From: Cenococcum geophilum 1.58
Lineage: Eukaryota; Ascomycota; Dothideomycetes; Gloniales; Gloniaceae
Direction of reading: 5' to 3'
Length of the DNA: 64,000 bases
NCBI GenBank assembly: GCA_001692895.1
Contig: KV748280.1
Span: 62,001 to 126,000 of the forward strand
Shown here: positions 24,041-35,959 of the stretch, one piece after another
How positions within the stretch are numbered: the stretch's first letter is position 1
How the letters are laid out: each line of letters starts with the position of its first letter
Translations under genes and position numbers: made by a program
The notes under the pieces: generated by a model
What the model saw: only the letters and a program-made list of their open reading frames with translations
Databases searched by the model: none
What the model was told of the DNA's origin: nothing

Positions 24041-27000
24041 CTAAACCTAAGAGTTAATTAGTAAGATTAATAGTTTAAAGTATTAGTAGATAGTGGAGCA
24101 ATATAAAACTATATCTTATTAGCAGCAGTTAAAAGAATAGGGCTACTATATAGGCAAAAAGAGCACCCTTATTTATTAGTGATAATTTTAGGAGATCTAA
24201 TAGCCTATAGAGGAGGTATTATTAATCTTAAAATAGGACTAATTTAGATAACTATTAAAGGAAGATAAGTTAAGATATCTTTTAATATATTACTATTAGG
24301 GAATAATAAGGCAGTATTAGGAATGCCTTAGTTATAGGAATATAATCTAAAGATTAATTGAGTTATAGGTTAGGTTAATATTAGAAATATATAATAACGT
24401 AAGATATAATAACAAACTAAGTTAGTATAGTACTAAGTTAGAGCGATATATAAGGAGACTAATTAAGGATTAAGCTATGTACTAAAGAAATACTATAAGT
24501 ATAGTAAGAAGCTATAGTTACTAGAAAGTAAAAAGCTGTTAGATTATATAGTATAGGACTATAAGATAGAACTAGAACTAGGAATAAATCTAAGGTTCTA
24601 CCTAACTTATAAGTTAATAGAAAAAGAGTTATAGGCACTTAAGGAGTTTGTCTAGGAAAATCTTTAAAAAGGATATATTAGACTATTGCAGTTATTAGCG
24701 GGATATCTAGTACTATTTATACTAAAGAAGAATAGAAAACTTAGGCTATATATTAACTATAGATAGTTAAACAATATTACTAAAAAGGATAGGTATCCTT
24801 TACCCTTAATTAGCGAAATCTAAGATAGGATTGGTAACGCGTAAATCTTTACAAAGATAGATCTAAGATAGGCGTACTATTAAATTAGAATTAAGGAAGG
24901 CAATAAATAAAAGGCAGCCTTTAGGTTAAAGGAAGGACTATATAAACTACTAGTTATGCAATTTAGGCTTATAAACGTACTAGTAACGTTTTAAAAGCGT
25001 ATTAATAATATATTAAGAGAATACTTAGATAAATTTATTATAGTATATCTTAACAATATTATTATCTACTTAATAAGTGAGGAAGAATATGGAGAATACG
25101 TTAAATGGGTCTTAAAGAGACTATAAGAAGAATAGATGCTAGTAGTAATTAAGAAATATAAATTCTTTACCAGGAAGACAGATTTTGTTAGATTTATTAT
25201 TAAACTAGGCTAACTTAGTATAGATCTAAAAAAGATCGAGGCTATAGTAAATTAGTAAGAACTAGAAAATATAATATAGTTAAGGTCATTTCTAGGGTTC
25301 TGTAACTACTGTAAAAGGTTTATAGCTTTATAATTAAAGGATATTAAGCCACTTATAAGATTAATAAAGAAGGAAGAACTATAGGTATGGGGAGAAAAAC
25401 AAAAGGAACTATTTAAGAAAATTAAATAGTTATTTACCTAGGAGCCAGTTCTTAAAATCTATTAGCTATAGTTAGAGATAGTGGTTAAAATGAATATATT
25501 AGACTATATATTAGGAGTATACTTTCTATAGAAATATAAAGATGGATTGCGCCTAGTGGTATACTATAGTTAAAAGATAATACTACTAGAACTAAACTAT
25601 AATATCTATAATAAGGAGTTATTAGGTATAGTTATAGCACTAAAAAAATAGAGATTATTTTTATAAGGTATAGAGAAACTATTTATAGTTAAGATAGATT
25701 ATAAGAACCTAACGGGGTTCCTAATAACGAAAAAACTTAATCGCAGATAGGTTAGATAGGTGGAGATACTTACAGAATATTATTTTAAGATTTAGTATAC
25801 TAAGGGTATAGAGAATACACGAGTAGACGCTTTAAGTAGAAAAGCTAAACTATAAAATAATAAAAAGCTATTAGGGGCTTTATTGCAAAAAGATATAGAT
25901 AGATTAATTAGGTATAATTATCTAAAGATTATAGTAATATAAGAAAAGAAGATCTATAAATTACTAGAAAGTAATTAGATATAAAAGATCTTAAACGTAT
26001 AAATAGAGGGTTTAGACTTAGAGTAGTATAAAAATTAAAAAGTAATATATATACCAAGGTCTATTATAAAGGAGTTTATTAAGTTATTTTATAAAGGACT
26101 AACTTAAGGATACAACGGAGCTATAGGCTTAGTGTTAAGACTTTAAAAAGAGTATATTATTAATGGAATCTGGGGACTAGCTAGGTAAGTTATAAAAGAA
26201 TATCTAAATTACTAAAGGAATAAATTAATGAGGCATAAGCTATATAGAGAGCTATAACCTATTAAAATACTAGAGAGACTATAGGAGGTTATATTATAGG
26301 ACTTTATTATTAAGTTACTAAAGTTAAGAGATCCTATTACTGGATAAGATTATAATATAATCTTAGTAATAATAGACAAGCTTATAAAGTAGGGATACTT
26401 TATAGCATATTTAAAAGAAATATTAGTAGAAGATATCGCTAAAATCTATATTAAAGAAGTATTTATAAGATATAGAGCACTAAGTAAAATTATATTGGAT
26501 AGAGATCTAAGATTTATAGTAGTATTTTAGGAAGTGTTCTTAGCAGAGCAAGGGGTTTAAGCAGCAACTTCTACTGTATATTATCTATAGACAGATGGTT
26601 AAATAGAAAGACTAAATTAGATACTAAAATAGTATTTAAGGTATTATATTAATTATATATAAAATAATTAGGTATTGCTATTACTAGTTATATAGTTTAT
26701 ATATAATGCAACACTATAAGAAGGAATAGGTACGTTACTATTTAAGGCGAATTATGGATATAAGCTAAGGACCTTATTATTACTACGTTAAGTAAAGAAG
26801 ATAAGTAGTATAGCTAAGTAAAGAATAAAGAGTTTAATAAATCTTTATACAGACCTTACGGAAATAGCTAAGGTGGTATAGTAAAGAATAAAAAAGTACT
26901 ATAATGCTAAGAGATCTAAGGGACCAGATCTTAAGGAGGGAGATAAAGTATAGCTACTATATAAAAATTTTAAACGTTAATAATTAAGTAAGAAGTTAGA

Positions 27001-27540
27001 TTACGTTAGACTAGGACCTTTTAAAATTATATAGAAAATTTTACCAGTTATATTTAAGTTAAACCTACTAGCTAGGATAAAGATCTACCCTATATAGTAT
27101 ATTATAATACTAAAGCTAGTATATAGGAATATTAAGCTACTAGTTTATAAAGCAGACACGTATAGAGGATAAAAGGAAGATAAATAGTAAGTTTTAAAGA
27201 TCGTTAGTTATAAGGACGTAGATAATAAAATATAGTACGAAGTAAAGTGGATAGGCTATAACGAGACTACCTAGGAGCTACTAGAGAACCTAAAAAACGC
27301 TATAGGAAAGGTATAGGAGTATTAGAAGAAAAAAGGTTAGGTAATATTAATAAAGAGAAATTGCTAAAGAATAAGTTACCTAAGAGGGATCTAGGAAGAG
27401 CGACTGCTGAACTACTTAGAGTTATTTCCTTCTCTATTAGAAGAGAATCTGTTTTTTTATTACTAAGTTCCTATAAACCTTATTAGATAAGTTTCCACCC
27501 CTTTAAATGAACCTTCTTGTAAACTTTCTTAAGATGAATT
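24041..27540 (+). pseudogene. pol: E2 pol: protease, RT, RNase H, integrase, chromodomain
   Basis: Protease VLVDSGA at 24080-24100. RT core LYINYR.LNN near 24747-24774 and YLNN at 25046-25057, so both catalytic aspartates are Asn as in E1. RNase H KIDYKNLTGFL near 25690-25722. Integrase core VIIDKLIK near 26363-26390 and LDRDLRF near 26496-26516. The chromodomain YEVKWIGYNETT near 27238-27275 keeps Glu where E1 has Lys. Many stops; no frame over 60 codons survives. Confidence 0.9.
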
Positions 27541-28064
27541 AACTAAGTGGACGCAGTAAGACGAGAATTAAGGGCCCGTTGTTAAGTATTAGCAGCCTCC
27601 TTTTTAGCGTTACGCGAATAACGAAGTTCCGCTAAGGCGACGGATAATTCACTATTAAGCTTTATAGTAGTAAATTAAATACGAGACCCTATAATAAATT
27701 ACTTAGGGAACTTAAAGACTATTAAAAGTTATAGGACGCGTATATTTAGCGTTAGAAGTAGAACAAATATCGCAAGACGATTAAACGTTTACTTTAGTGC
27801 ACTCTAAATAAGAAGAGGGTTATTAAGATAAAGGACTTGCTAACGTAATATAGACTAACCCCTCTTTCAAACAATAAGAATATAGAGATAGTATTATTTT
27901 ACTAAGTAATAATATTGCAGTAATAGTGCGGGCACGATATTGCGCTTATAAGGAAGAAGAGGCTTTAGGTATTATAAGTAACGATATTAACTAAATTAAT
28001 TAGACGGATATTATACCTTTAGTAAACAACCTAGAGATACTAGGTATCTTTAAGGACGAAGATA

Positions 28065-28080
28065 GAGAGGAGGGAGATAG
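28065..28080 (+). other. E2 polypurine tract
   Basis: Purine run identical to that of E1 immediately before the 3' LTR. Confidence 0.75.
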
Positions 28081-28502
28081 TATTACGGACGCTTTAAGTA
28101 TAATATTATAACTACTTAGAGAAGAGTTAGAAGAAGCTAGTTAGTTAATATAAGTACGGTCTAGGATAGAACCCATAGAATTATATAATGAGAAATAGTA
28201 AGCGAGTCACATGATGTTATATGCAGTGTACGCAGTATACGCGGTATACGCCTATATATAATATGTATAACACGTATATTATATATAAGGAGGATTTTAT
28301 AAAAGTATAGTTGTATATTTAAGGACCCTTAATCCCTACCTAGATAATTCCTTCCTTGTAGTAATTCTTAGAATACAATTAGAGTTAATCTGTTAGGCAA
28401 CTACTCCACCAGTTGTTATTACGTTGTTAACTTACTTATAATACCTATATACCTAGCCCATTAACAAGTCCACCGTAGTTTCTACTACAAGGCTCCGTTA
28501 CA
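28081..28502 (+). repeat. E2 3' LTR
   Basis: From TATTACGGACGC (TGTTACGG with a RIP change) to GGCTCCGTTACA. This uninterrupted copy shows what the 5' LTR looked like before E1 entered it: GCCTATATATAATATGTATAAC spans the E1 insertion point. Confidence 0.95.
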
Positions 28503-28830
28503 CATAGAGCGTTCCGCACCCCCTATTTTATATTTATTAACTTTTCCTTTAAGGTCTTTAATTAATTCTCTTTAGCATTAGCGATAACGGGCTTGGTTTC
28601 CACGCTTACGTTCCCGTAATTTCTATAGGCAAAACTTAGTATTGGATTATATTAATTAACTAAATAGATATTTACCTCGGCTGTCTCTAGCATGGCGATA
28701 TAGCAGCCAGATATTAAAAGGGGCTATATTAAAGATTCTTGTGGAAGAAAGAGGAATAGTAGTAGGGTATAAGTGTTTTACTTCTAATATCCCTAGGGGA
28801 GGGAGTATAAGTTATATAAAATCTTAGAAT
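28503..28830 (-). pseudogene. unidentified coiled-coil protein relic, N-terminal part beyond E2
   Basis: Minus-strand frame reads MLETAEVNIYLVN near 28695-28655, FAYRNYGNVSVETKPVIANA near 28630-28570 and LKTLKEKLINIK near 28560-28525, ending at the right edge of E2. It joins in frame, allowing for the target duplication, with the relic at 11560-12440 on the other side of E2. Together about 370 codons. Lys/Glu/Leu-rich, likely coiled coil, with no motif that names it. Text upstream (VLIH.AILRFYITYTPSP near 28830-28770) may be a further exon or another frame. The bases 28830-29090 show nothing else. Confidence 0.45.
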
Positions 28831-29094
28831 AGCTTAATGTATTAGTACCTACCTTATAAATAAAATCTAATCTCTAATTTAAACATTAGCGATTAATATA
28901 ATAACGTAAGCAAATTCCTAGCTTACATTACTAGGCTACTCTATTTAAAGCGCTAAACCTTCTACGTTTCTTGTCTTAATTCTACTTTATATATTTAGGG
29001 TATAGGTAATAGACATCCCTATCTTAATATAGAGGCTAATAAGATCCTCTTAGTTTTAGTTATAAAGACACAAAAGCCATGGCAAGTTCGCTTT

Positions 29095-29549
29095 ACCCTC
29101 CTTGAAATCTTCGTAAATGAAGATTAATAAGCGCTATTAGAGAGGCTTAGGAACCTTAAAAGAAAATAAAGATTACTACCCAGCCTACAACCACTATAGA
29201 TACCCTTACTATTATAAAAGCCGTAACGGAAGCCGCCTTTGACGCCGCTATAAATACCACTAATGATATTGCAGAAACATTTCTAAAATCCAACACAGAG
29301 GCCGCCTAAGGCGCCTCCACGAACACCCTAAATGCCACCTTAGGTACAGTAATGATTAAAGCGGATACTATAATAACAGCGGCGAATAAAGAAGCTCTTT
29401 TAAAGCATTTAAGGAAACCCAAAGAGCATTCCGTCCCAAAAAGCATCCATATACATTTTTATGCTCACTGTTATTCTTATAGGCAGGAGGAAAAAATAAA
29501 TCGGGAAGGGACTAAGTGCCGCAATTACCGTCACGAAAGATGCCCTTAG
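29095..29549 (+). pseudogene. unidentified relic with Cys-rich C-terminus
   Basis: Not recognised. The frame has an Ala/Thr-rich stretch (TIIKAVTEAAFDAAINTTND near 29209-29268), one stop near 29310, then an intact 65-codon run from ATG 29352 ending in FYAHCYSYRQEEK and TKCRNYRHERCP. The Cys/His spacing could bind zinc, with a further Cys after a stop (CP.CVG). CpA dinucleotides are more frequent here than in the retroelements, so RIP damage is light. It may be a broken single-copy gene or a fragment of a larger one. Confidence 0.4.
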
Positions 29550-29689
29550 TGTGTAGGTTAAATGAAGATAACGGTTAACTTTGTTAGTCGGTTAGGGTGA
29601 GAAATAAATTAGTTTATAAATAACAATAGATGGTACTAACGCAGTAATAAGCAGTAGCTAAAACGTCACATATTAAATAATAAAGGATT

Positions 29690-30290
29690 ATTTATAGGGA
29701 ATTCTCTTTACACAAAGGGTGTTGGAATTTTATCGGTTAAACAGCAATGTATTTCCTAACCTGTATTAAGAATGACCGCTTAGGATATTGTATCTTAGGG
29801 CTTTAAGTGTTTCCTCGGATAAAGAAGAGATTTCTTCTATTATCCTTTTAGTGGTTATGTCGATAGTTTTCATAATAGAAATTCTCCTAGAATATCGTTA
29901 GCCTAAGATTAAATCAAGTATATTATTAACTCACCATGGCTGCGTATTATTAGATCCTCCGAAGAAACCTTCTAAGTTTGCTATTAAAGCTTCCTCTATA
30001 TTAGGCTGAGAAAAAGGATATAACTTAAGGTATATTTATAAGACCCCTATATTTATTTAGCAATACTAATAAGTAAGTAGGGAATAGCTTAGCTAATCCT
30101 ACAACGTTTCTTAGAGTTGCATCTCCCCTATTTAAAGTATTAACAATTTCCAATGCTATGATTTCGCGTAGACAACTAAAGTATCTCGTCTCGTGGTTGC
30201 CTTCTTATTACATAATAAAGGACTTAAGACGTCTCCAAAGCCCTAGTCATAAATCATTCGTATCTACATTCGGCCCTATTGTAGTAGTAT
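29690..30290 (-). pseudogene. unidentified minus-strand coding relic
   Basis: Minus strand reads NHETRYFSCLREIIALEIVN near 30210-30150, RGDATLRNVVGLAKLFPTYL near 30140-30080 and, after a frameshift, NIEEALIANLEGFFGGSNN near 30005-29945 and IEEISSLSEETLKALRYNIL near 29855-29795. Helical, mixed composition, no known motif. Base composition shows moderate RIP. Confidence 0.4.
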
Positions 30291-30316
30291 GCTAGTATCC
30301 TACCTGGGTTTTAGCC

Positions 30317-30568
30317 GTGGACATACCACCAAACAGACTTGCATTATACTATGCTAAGAATCCCTATCTCTTTCGCCGTTATACTAAGATATACAAACTA
30401 CTTAAAGATGTTATAATAGAGATAGCTAAGAGGAGCAAACCGTATAAGCAAGGAGATCAACTAGGAAAGGCATTAGAGGATTTATTAAAAGAGATATTAA
30501 GAAGAAGGGTACGTAAGAGAAAGGTAGATCCTACCGTAGATAGAGATCCTAAGAGGTTTAAGGTATAA
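30317..30568 (+). CDS. small basic hypothetical protein (83 aa)
   Basis: The only open frame in the window that looks like a possible whole small gene on a lightly mutated background. It begins MDIPPNRLALYYAKNPYL and ends in a Lys/Arg-rich tail (RRRVRKRKVD, PKRFKV) that resembles a nuclear localisation signal. No membrane segment or signal peptide. CTA/TTA-rich codon use is less marked than in flanking relics. It may instead be the last exon of a broken gene, since the sequence just upstream contains CCTACCTGGGTTTTAG, which could be a splice acceptor region. Function unknown; no homologue recalled. Confidence 0.4.
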   Translation: MDIPPNRLALYYAKNPYLFRRYTKIYKLLKDVIIEIAKRSKPYKQGDQLGKALEDLLKEILRRRVRKRKVDPTVDRDPKRFKV

Positions 30569-30770
30569 GAAATTTCTTATAAGGGAGATTTTTGCAATTA
30601 TATTCTTATCTTTCAGCATTAAGAATTAAGGCGTTAATTAGGATTTCCTTAGCTTGGTGTTTTATTTCTATCTAGTTGCTTCTATATTAAAAATATCTCA
30701 TTATCGTTTGCGTATATGGACAAGTTTTTATATATTGGATTGAAGTTAAGAGACTCGCTTATAGTACGGA

Positions 30771-30853
30771 GGTGCGTTTTAAAAGTCTTTACCACTAAGA
30801 AATTGACCGCCTTAACTTACCGCCTTCTAAATTTAGATGTCCTCCCATTCTAG
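30771..30853. repeat. 84-bp dispersed repeat, copy 2
   Basis: Second copy of the sequence at 10897, same orientation. Flanks differ: here GTACGG precedes and ATTCTAGGGTATAAG follows. The interval 30569-30770 has no gene that I can support. Confidence 0.7.
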
Positions 30854-31019
30854 GGTATAAGTTAACTCTGAATTTTATATTAATGGGGTGGTAATATTAA
30901 GAATAAATATAGGATCTACCCCTTAATATTGGCCTAAGTTTTGACTAAAAACAAGATCTTATTTTAAGAACTAGTCCCAATTCTAAAGACCTTACTTCAA
31001 TTTCAAAGACTATATCCCG

Positions 31020-32860
31020 ATTCTGGGTTCCGGCTTAAATTATAATCCAAAAAACTAGAGCCGGTAAATAGCCCTATAAGCGTAGCTATAAGTTTAAGCC
31101 CCCTTGCGTAACCTAACTACTCTACCCTACTATACTAGAATAGACGAACAACCGCTATATATAATGCGCAGAGAAATGATTTAACTAAAGAGAAAACACT
31201 ATAGAATAACGTATTTATATTCTTAAGGTATAAGTAAAGCCATATAACTAGATGGGCATTACTATACAAAGCAACGCTTAACCGGCTTCCTCTATATCGC
31301 TGTCTTGGAATAATTGGAAAAAAGGGTTTGATATTAGCCCTTATTGTTTAATGTAACCCTCCTATAGAGGTATAGTAAAGTAGGGTATAGATAGGGAAGG
31401 ATTATGCTTCTGTTATAGCTATATTATAGTGCATTTATAATACTATACTAGTATCCCTAAGTTAGTAAATTAGCTTAACTTTTAAGGCATAGTTAAAGCG
31501 GAGCCCACCGTTAGCTCTCCTATTAGCTAAGTAGTAGAGAGAAGTAGGATATAAAGGCCTCTATATCCTTTAACTAGACCTATATTAAGCACAGTATTCT
31601 TTAAGGAAATCCCTCCTTACTTTCTTATAAAGATACTCCGTAACCTTACCAGTACTAGCCACTCTAAAATACTTCTAGTTTTAGCCCTAAGAGTTTAAAT
31701 AAGCCTTAGTTTCGAGTCCTTAAGTTAAGCGAATAGTCCTTATAGTAGGAGCAATGCCTTTTAGCGTCTCCTTAATATCGGTAATAAAGACGCCATATAC
31801 TTAAGAGCGGCGTAGCGTAGTATTATAAGCGCATAAGCGGCTAGCCTAGCCGCCCTATTACAATGATTGTGGTATTATTAACTAGCTAGTCATCTTGGCC
31901 GTAGTTATAGTCTCTATAGCTATATACTGCTAGGGCAAGTGGTGGTGACTTATACCTTACTCGGCCGCTTTTTATCCCCCTCCTCTTTATCGCCTACGTT
32001 AAGAGTCTGTCGCTGCTTCCGACCCTTCTACCGTGCTATATCGGGCATAACATCTTTTGTAGTGGCGGAGACTTCTTAGGTAAAGCTAACGTGCTTCTTA
32101 GCGGGGCGCTCTTTCTCCTCCTTGTCTTCCCCGGATATTCTCCTATATAGTATAGCTAGAGGGCTTTTAGCGGATAGTATTGGTGTTAGGAGCTAGTCTG
32201 CTTAATATGGCCTTCGCGGCCTCTAGGGCCGGTTTAGTACTACTACTAGTTTTCCCAGACCAACTTTAGCGTTAATATTATTACCGCCTTTATCTTTGTC
32301 GTTGTTATTATTATCGCTGCCATTATTAGAGGTGGCCCCCTCGAGCTCTTCCTACGCCTTTAATTTAGCCTTACGCTTCTCTTTAACCTCTAGTGGTGTA
32401 TACCCTATAGGCTATTTATTGGCGGCGCTATAATATATAACACTTCTATATATCTGTTCGGTAATAACCGCATTAAGGTGCTGTTTAAGTGTGGCAGCGA
32501 ATTGGTTATTATAGGCTTCTTGGGATACTGGCGTACCCGCGTAAGGAACAAGGTAGGTACCTTAAGTGGCAATAATATTAAGGCAGTCCTGCAAGTTCGC
32601 CCTACTATTAGTTTAATAAGCCGCAATATAAAACTAAATTAAAAGAATATAGGCTTACAATAAGCAGATCTTGGCTAGCTATAGTAGTAGGTGGGCTGTC
32701 TAGCCGCGATATTATAGCTAGCGATGGCTATATACAGGGACGTTACAAGTTAGGCTGTTTTAGGTGGAGGTTAGAAAGGTAGGGAGGTAAGCCTTTAAAT
32801 AAGGTCGGAAATCTATAAGTTAGCATAGGCGCGGCAAGGGAGCGTTATTACGTGATTTAA
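31020..32860 (-). pseudogene. unidentified large protein relic downstream of the kinase
   Basis: Minus strand gives convincing protein text with stops at former Gln codons. In order: FYIAAY.TNSRANL and DCLNIIAT near 32640-32570, EAYNNQFAATLKQHLNAVIT near 32525-32466, GYTPLEVKEKRKAKLKA near 32410-32355, a disordered Asn/Asp/Lys run (NNGSDNNNNDKDKGGNN) near 32330-32275, PAKKHVSFT near 32110-32080, then hydrophobic text (YMASLLPILRRR, LEWLVLVRLRSIFIRK, NPSLSIPYFTIPL, ISNPFFQLFQDSDIEEAG) between 31800 and 31280. At least one frameshift. No domain recognised. Same strand and close spacing to the kinase relic suggest either a neighbouring gene or a downstream exon. Confidence 0.5.
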
Positions 32861-32939
32861 TATATAGGGTATAATAAGGGGGTAGCATAAACCCTAGGCC
32901 TTAATATAGTTAAAAGTGACAGAATATAGGGCAGCGGTA

Positions 32940-35040
32940 TTATTATTAAGAGAAACAGGAATTTAATTGCTATAGGCACTAGATATAGTATATACACTAG
33001 TGCTACCAGTCTCTCTTTTACACAACTATAATATGCTAGCTAGGCAGCCTTCTAAATAATGCTCGCTTATACCTTACTATCTTTAAGGCTATACTCTAAC
33101 CGTTATCTCTTTACCTACGGAGATTTAGGTAGCAGTAGGCCCTAAGCTAAGTACTAGAGAACCTTATTAATATTAGGGCACTGCCTATAGTTGTTTACTG
33201 CCTACTAGTATCTTACTATTTTAATAAAAAGACCGCCGACTATAAGTTTAGATCAGCCTGTCTGCCACTAGAAGCTATTAAAGCTCTATAATATAGAATA
33301 CTTACGATTTATATAGCCTCTAGCCGGCGACATGTACGCACTCTTATAATCCCTAGCTATTTTATTAATAGCATTCTAATAACTCTTCTAGAAGGAAGGG
33401 CGTAACTTCTTATTATCCTTACTGTCGCGCTATAGGTTAATAGAGAACTTCTATAGATAATAGTTATACATTAGCTCGAAGAAGGTAATGCCTATAAACT
33501 AGATATTAATAGAGTGGTTATAATCCTCTAGCTTAAGCTTAGGAGCGAGATAGCCGATTGTGCTAACTATGCCTAGCTTAGGCCGTAACGACCTACTTGC
33601 CTAGATCTGCCTAGATATACTAACGTCTAGTAAAACGGAACGGAGCGGCTTACTAATAAGGCCGATATTAGTTGGCTTTAGGTCGCGGTATAGCCAGCGT
33701 CCGTTATATATAACTTTAATACTTAGTAGTGTGGCGCGGAATACAGTCGCCGCCTTTATTATTATGCCCTTATACCCTCTATTAAGCTTATATATTAGCT
33801 GCGTTCTCTTAAACTATAATTTTAAGAATATAAGAGGCTTACCCCTTACTCTAAGTCTCTACTAAGTCGCTAAAGGTCTGGGCCATTATCGGCTTTAGGA
33901 CAATAGCAATATTATTAAAGGCCGTCTTGGAGGAGAACTCCTTACTATTAAAGTAAATCACCTCTGCTATACGTAGAATTCGTTTACCGTTATCTAACTT
34001 CTATATAAGATTAGTTACTTCCTAAAGTGTCTTAATCTCTTTATCTACACTATAACAATTTCGGAAAGTCCGCTCTACTACTTTAATTGTGGCTATATTA
34101 GCTAACTAATCCAAGGTAAAGAATACTCTTCTATAACCGCCCGCACCTAAAGTATCTCCTAATATCTACCTACTTATTGTTCTCTTATTAGGGAGTAGGG
34201 TTAGTATCTTAATATTAATATTAGTAGCCGCCGGCCCGCTAAGAGCGTAAGCTATATAGCATCTACGCACTTCCTTAAAGTTATCTTTAGTAGCGAATTC
34301 TATCTACTAGAAGTGGTATTTAAGCTTATTAAGTAGTATCTTTATACTATACTGGTTTAAGTAATACGGCCGCCGCGTAGCTACGTCGCTATTAACCGTT
34401 AGCTACGCTAATAGAGACCTAGAGCAGCCTATAATATAGAGGCCCTTACTTTTAGAAAAGAAGTTAAACCGTATATAGGGGTTCCAGAGGTTAATATTAT
34501 ATAACTTTATAAAAGACCTAGTATAAAGGAGTAGGTTAATAGGTATGTTTTCTAAGGGGCCCTTTCCCGCCGCCTATCCCCTCTCTAGTACGGCTAGTGG
34601 AGACTATAGCCCTAGTAGATAATAGCCGACCTAGACTATACTAAGCTTTTAAAGCTGCTCTTTAGTATCGGTATCTGGCTCTATAAGGGTTTCGCTCGCT
34701 TTACTATTAGTGTTATACTTAGTGCGTTCTATCTCGCGTTAAAGGCAAACTATCTTATTATTATATATCTACTTAGGCTCGATAAGCATGCGGTGGAGGG
34801 CGGCTTAAGCGCTATTTGCCTAGTTGTTCTGGCGCTAAGACGTAAGGGCATTATAGACGTTGCTAAATGCTAGCTTAGTAAGGGCATTTGCGGGTATAAG
34901 GGATATAAAGGCGCGGTCCGATATTTAATAATAGATAGGGTGCTTATAGTAGACTCCGATAAGGGATATAAGCTTTAGAATGCCGTAGGAAATATATACC
35001 TTTTTAAATGCAACTGCTAATTATAGAACCCCTTCCTAGC
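32940..35040 (-). pseudogene. Ser/Thr protein kinase with long N-terminal region, pseudogene
   Basis: The minus strand encodes a protein kinase relic. The N-terminal 270 or so codons read ALTKLAFSNVYNALTS near 34886-34840, ASETLIEPDTDTKEQL near 34697-34650 and RFNFFSKSKGLYIIGCSRSL near 34470-34415; a divergent FHA domain is possible but not shown. The kinase follows: glycine loop LGAGGYRRVF near 34151-34122, IATIKVV with the ATP lysine near 34096-34076, KEIKTL with the helix-C Glu near 34047-34030, the catalytic loop YRDLKPTNI at 33690-33664 (His of HRD is Tyr), LDVS in place of DFG near 33632-33621, TIGYLAPKL near 33560-33534 and INKVL.YLA.G near 33155, which fits the end of subdomain XI. 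A frameshift lies near 33850-33760. It phosphorylated Ser/Thr when alive; target unknown. I see no kinase-specific neighbour. Confidence 0.8.
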
Positions 35041-35959
35041 GGTTCTATAACGTAGAGATAGCTAGACTATAACTATTTAATCTTACTTCCTCTAGTAGGT
35101 ATAAGATATGGAACGTCTATATACGGTATCTTCGGCGTATTATAGTCGTCTTACCTCCTACTAAAGTAAGGTAAGCTAATGCTAGGGATATACCCTACCC
35201 TAGGTACTATAAAAGGTAGGGTTTAAGCTTAATAATTTAGGATCTACCTAGGAAAGAAGGATCTTTAAATCCTTAGGGCCTTTGCTAGCTAGCTTCTTAG
35301 CCTATTATTATAGCTAGAATGTATAAGCTAAAGCTAGACGTTACTAATCCGTTAATAATATAGGTCCTTACCTTACTTAACTTTTACTCTACTTTACTTC
35401 ACTTTATATACTCGCACTTTACTTTACTTCTCCTATCCCCTGCAGTACGGCATATAACCCCCCTCCCCCCTACACTACTACTTTCCTTCTCCTACACTTT
35501 ACTCTACTTTACTTTACTTTACTTTACCTAACCGACCTAATTATACCTTTAGTATCGCGCCTATCTAGTATATATATCGCCCTACTTAGTAAAGTAAAAG
35601 TTTGCTATAGGTAGCTATATAAGTAGTTACCTTTCCGTTAGGACTTCTTAAAAAGTGCCCGTCTTATTAGTAAAACTATATTTAAAACTTCTAATCTTTA
35701 TAGGGTTGTAGTCGCTTTAGGGTTTACCTTTACGTATAAAATACTACTAACTAACTAAGTTACTTCGGGGCCACAGACCTGCAGTGGCGGCTATTAAGAC
35801 TCTATTAATAAGATTTACTTCCACATCCTAGTATAAACAGAAAGACGCTAGTTGTAAATAATATTGCGTAGGATAATACGGCGCTTTAGCAGCTAATCCA
35901 AGATAAGGTAAGTCTTATCTTAAACCCCTATTCCCTATACACCCCTCCCCCTTATAAGA
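35041..35959. other. no recognisable gene; CTTTA-rich low-complexity tract inside
   Basis: Between two minus-strand relics. The centre (35375-35535) is a C/T-rich tract with many ACTTT and CTTTA units (for example TTTACTTTACTTTACTTTAC near 35505). Its reverse complement type (AAGTAAAGTAAAGTAAGG) occurs at 37050-37100, so the two tracts bracket the relic at 35960-37010 in opposite orientation. Confidence 0.6.

Larger units (their letters stand above)
12446..28502 (+). mobile_element. E2: chromodomain Gypsy element, G1 family, interrupted by E1
   Basis: A Ty3/Gypsy LTR retrotransposon that was complete apart from RIP damage. Its 5' LTR is in two pieces (12446-12621 and 20648-20893, 176 + 246 = 422 bp) because E1 landed in it; its 3' LTR is 28081-28502, also 422 bp. 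The flanks are CTTAG on the left and CATAG on the right, a 4 of 5 match to a target duplication. Internal length is 7,187 bp, gag then pol in one direction. Both LTRs end in the TGTTACGG...CCGTTACA type. It is non-autonomous now: every domain carries stops. Confidence 0.93.
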
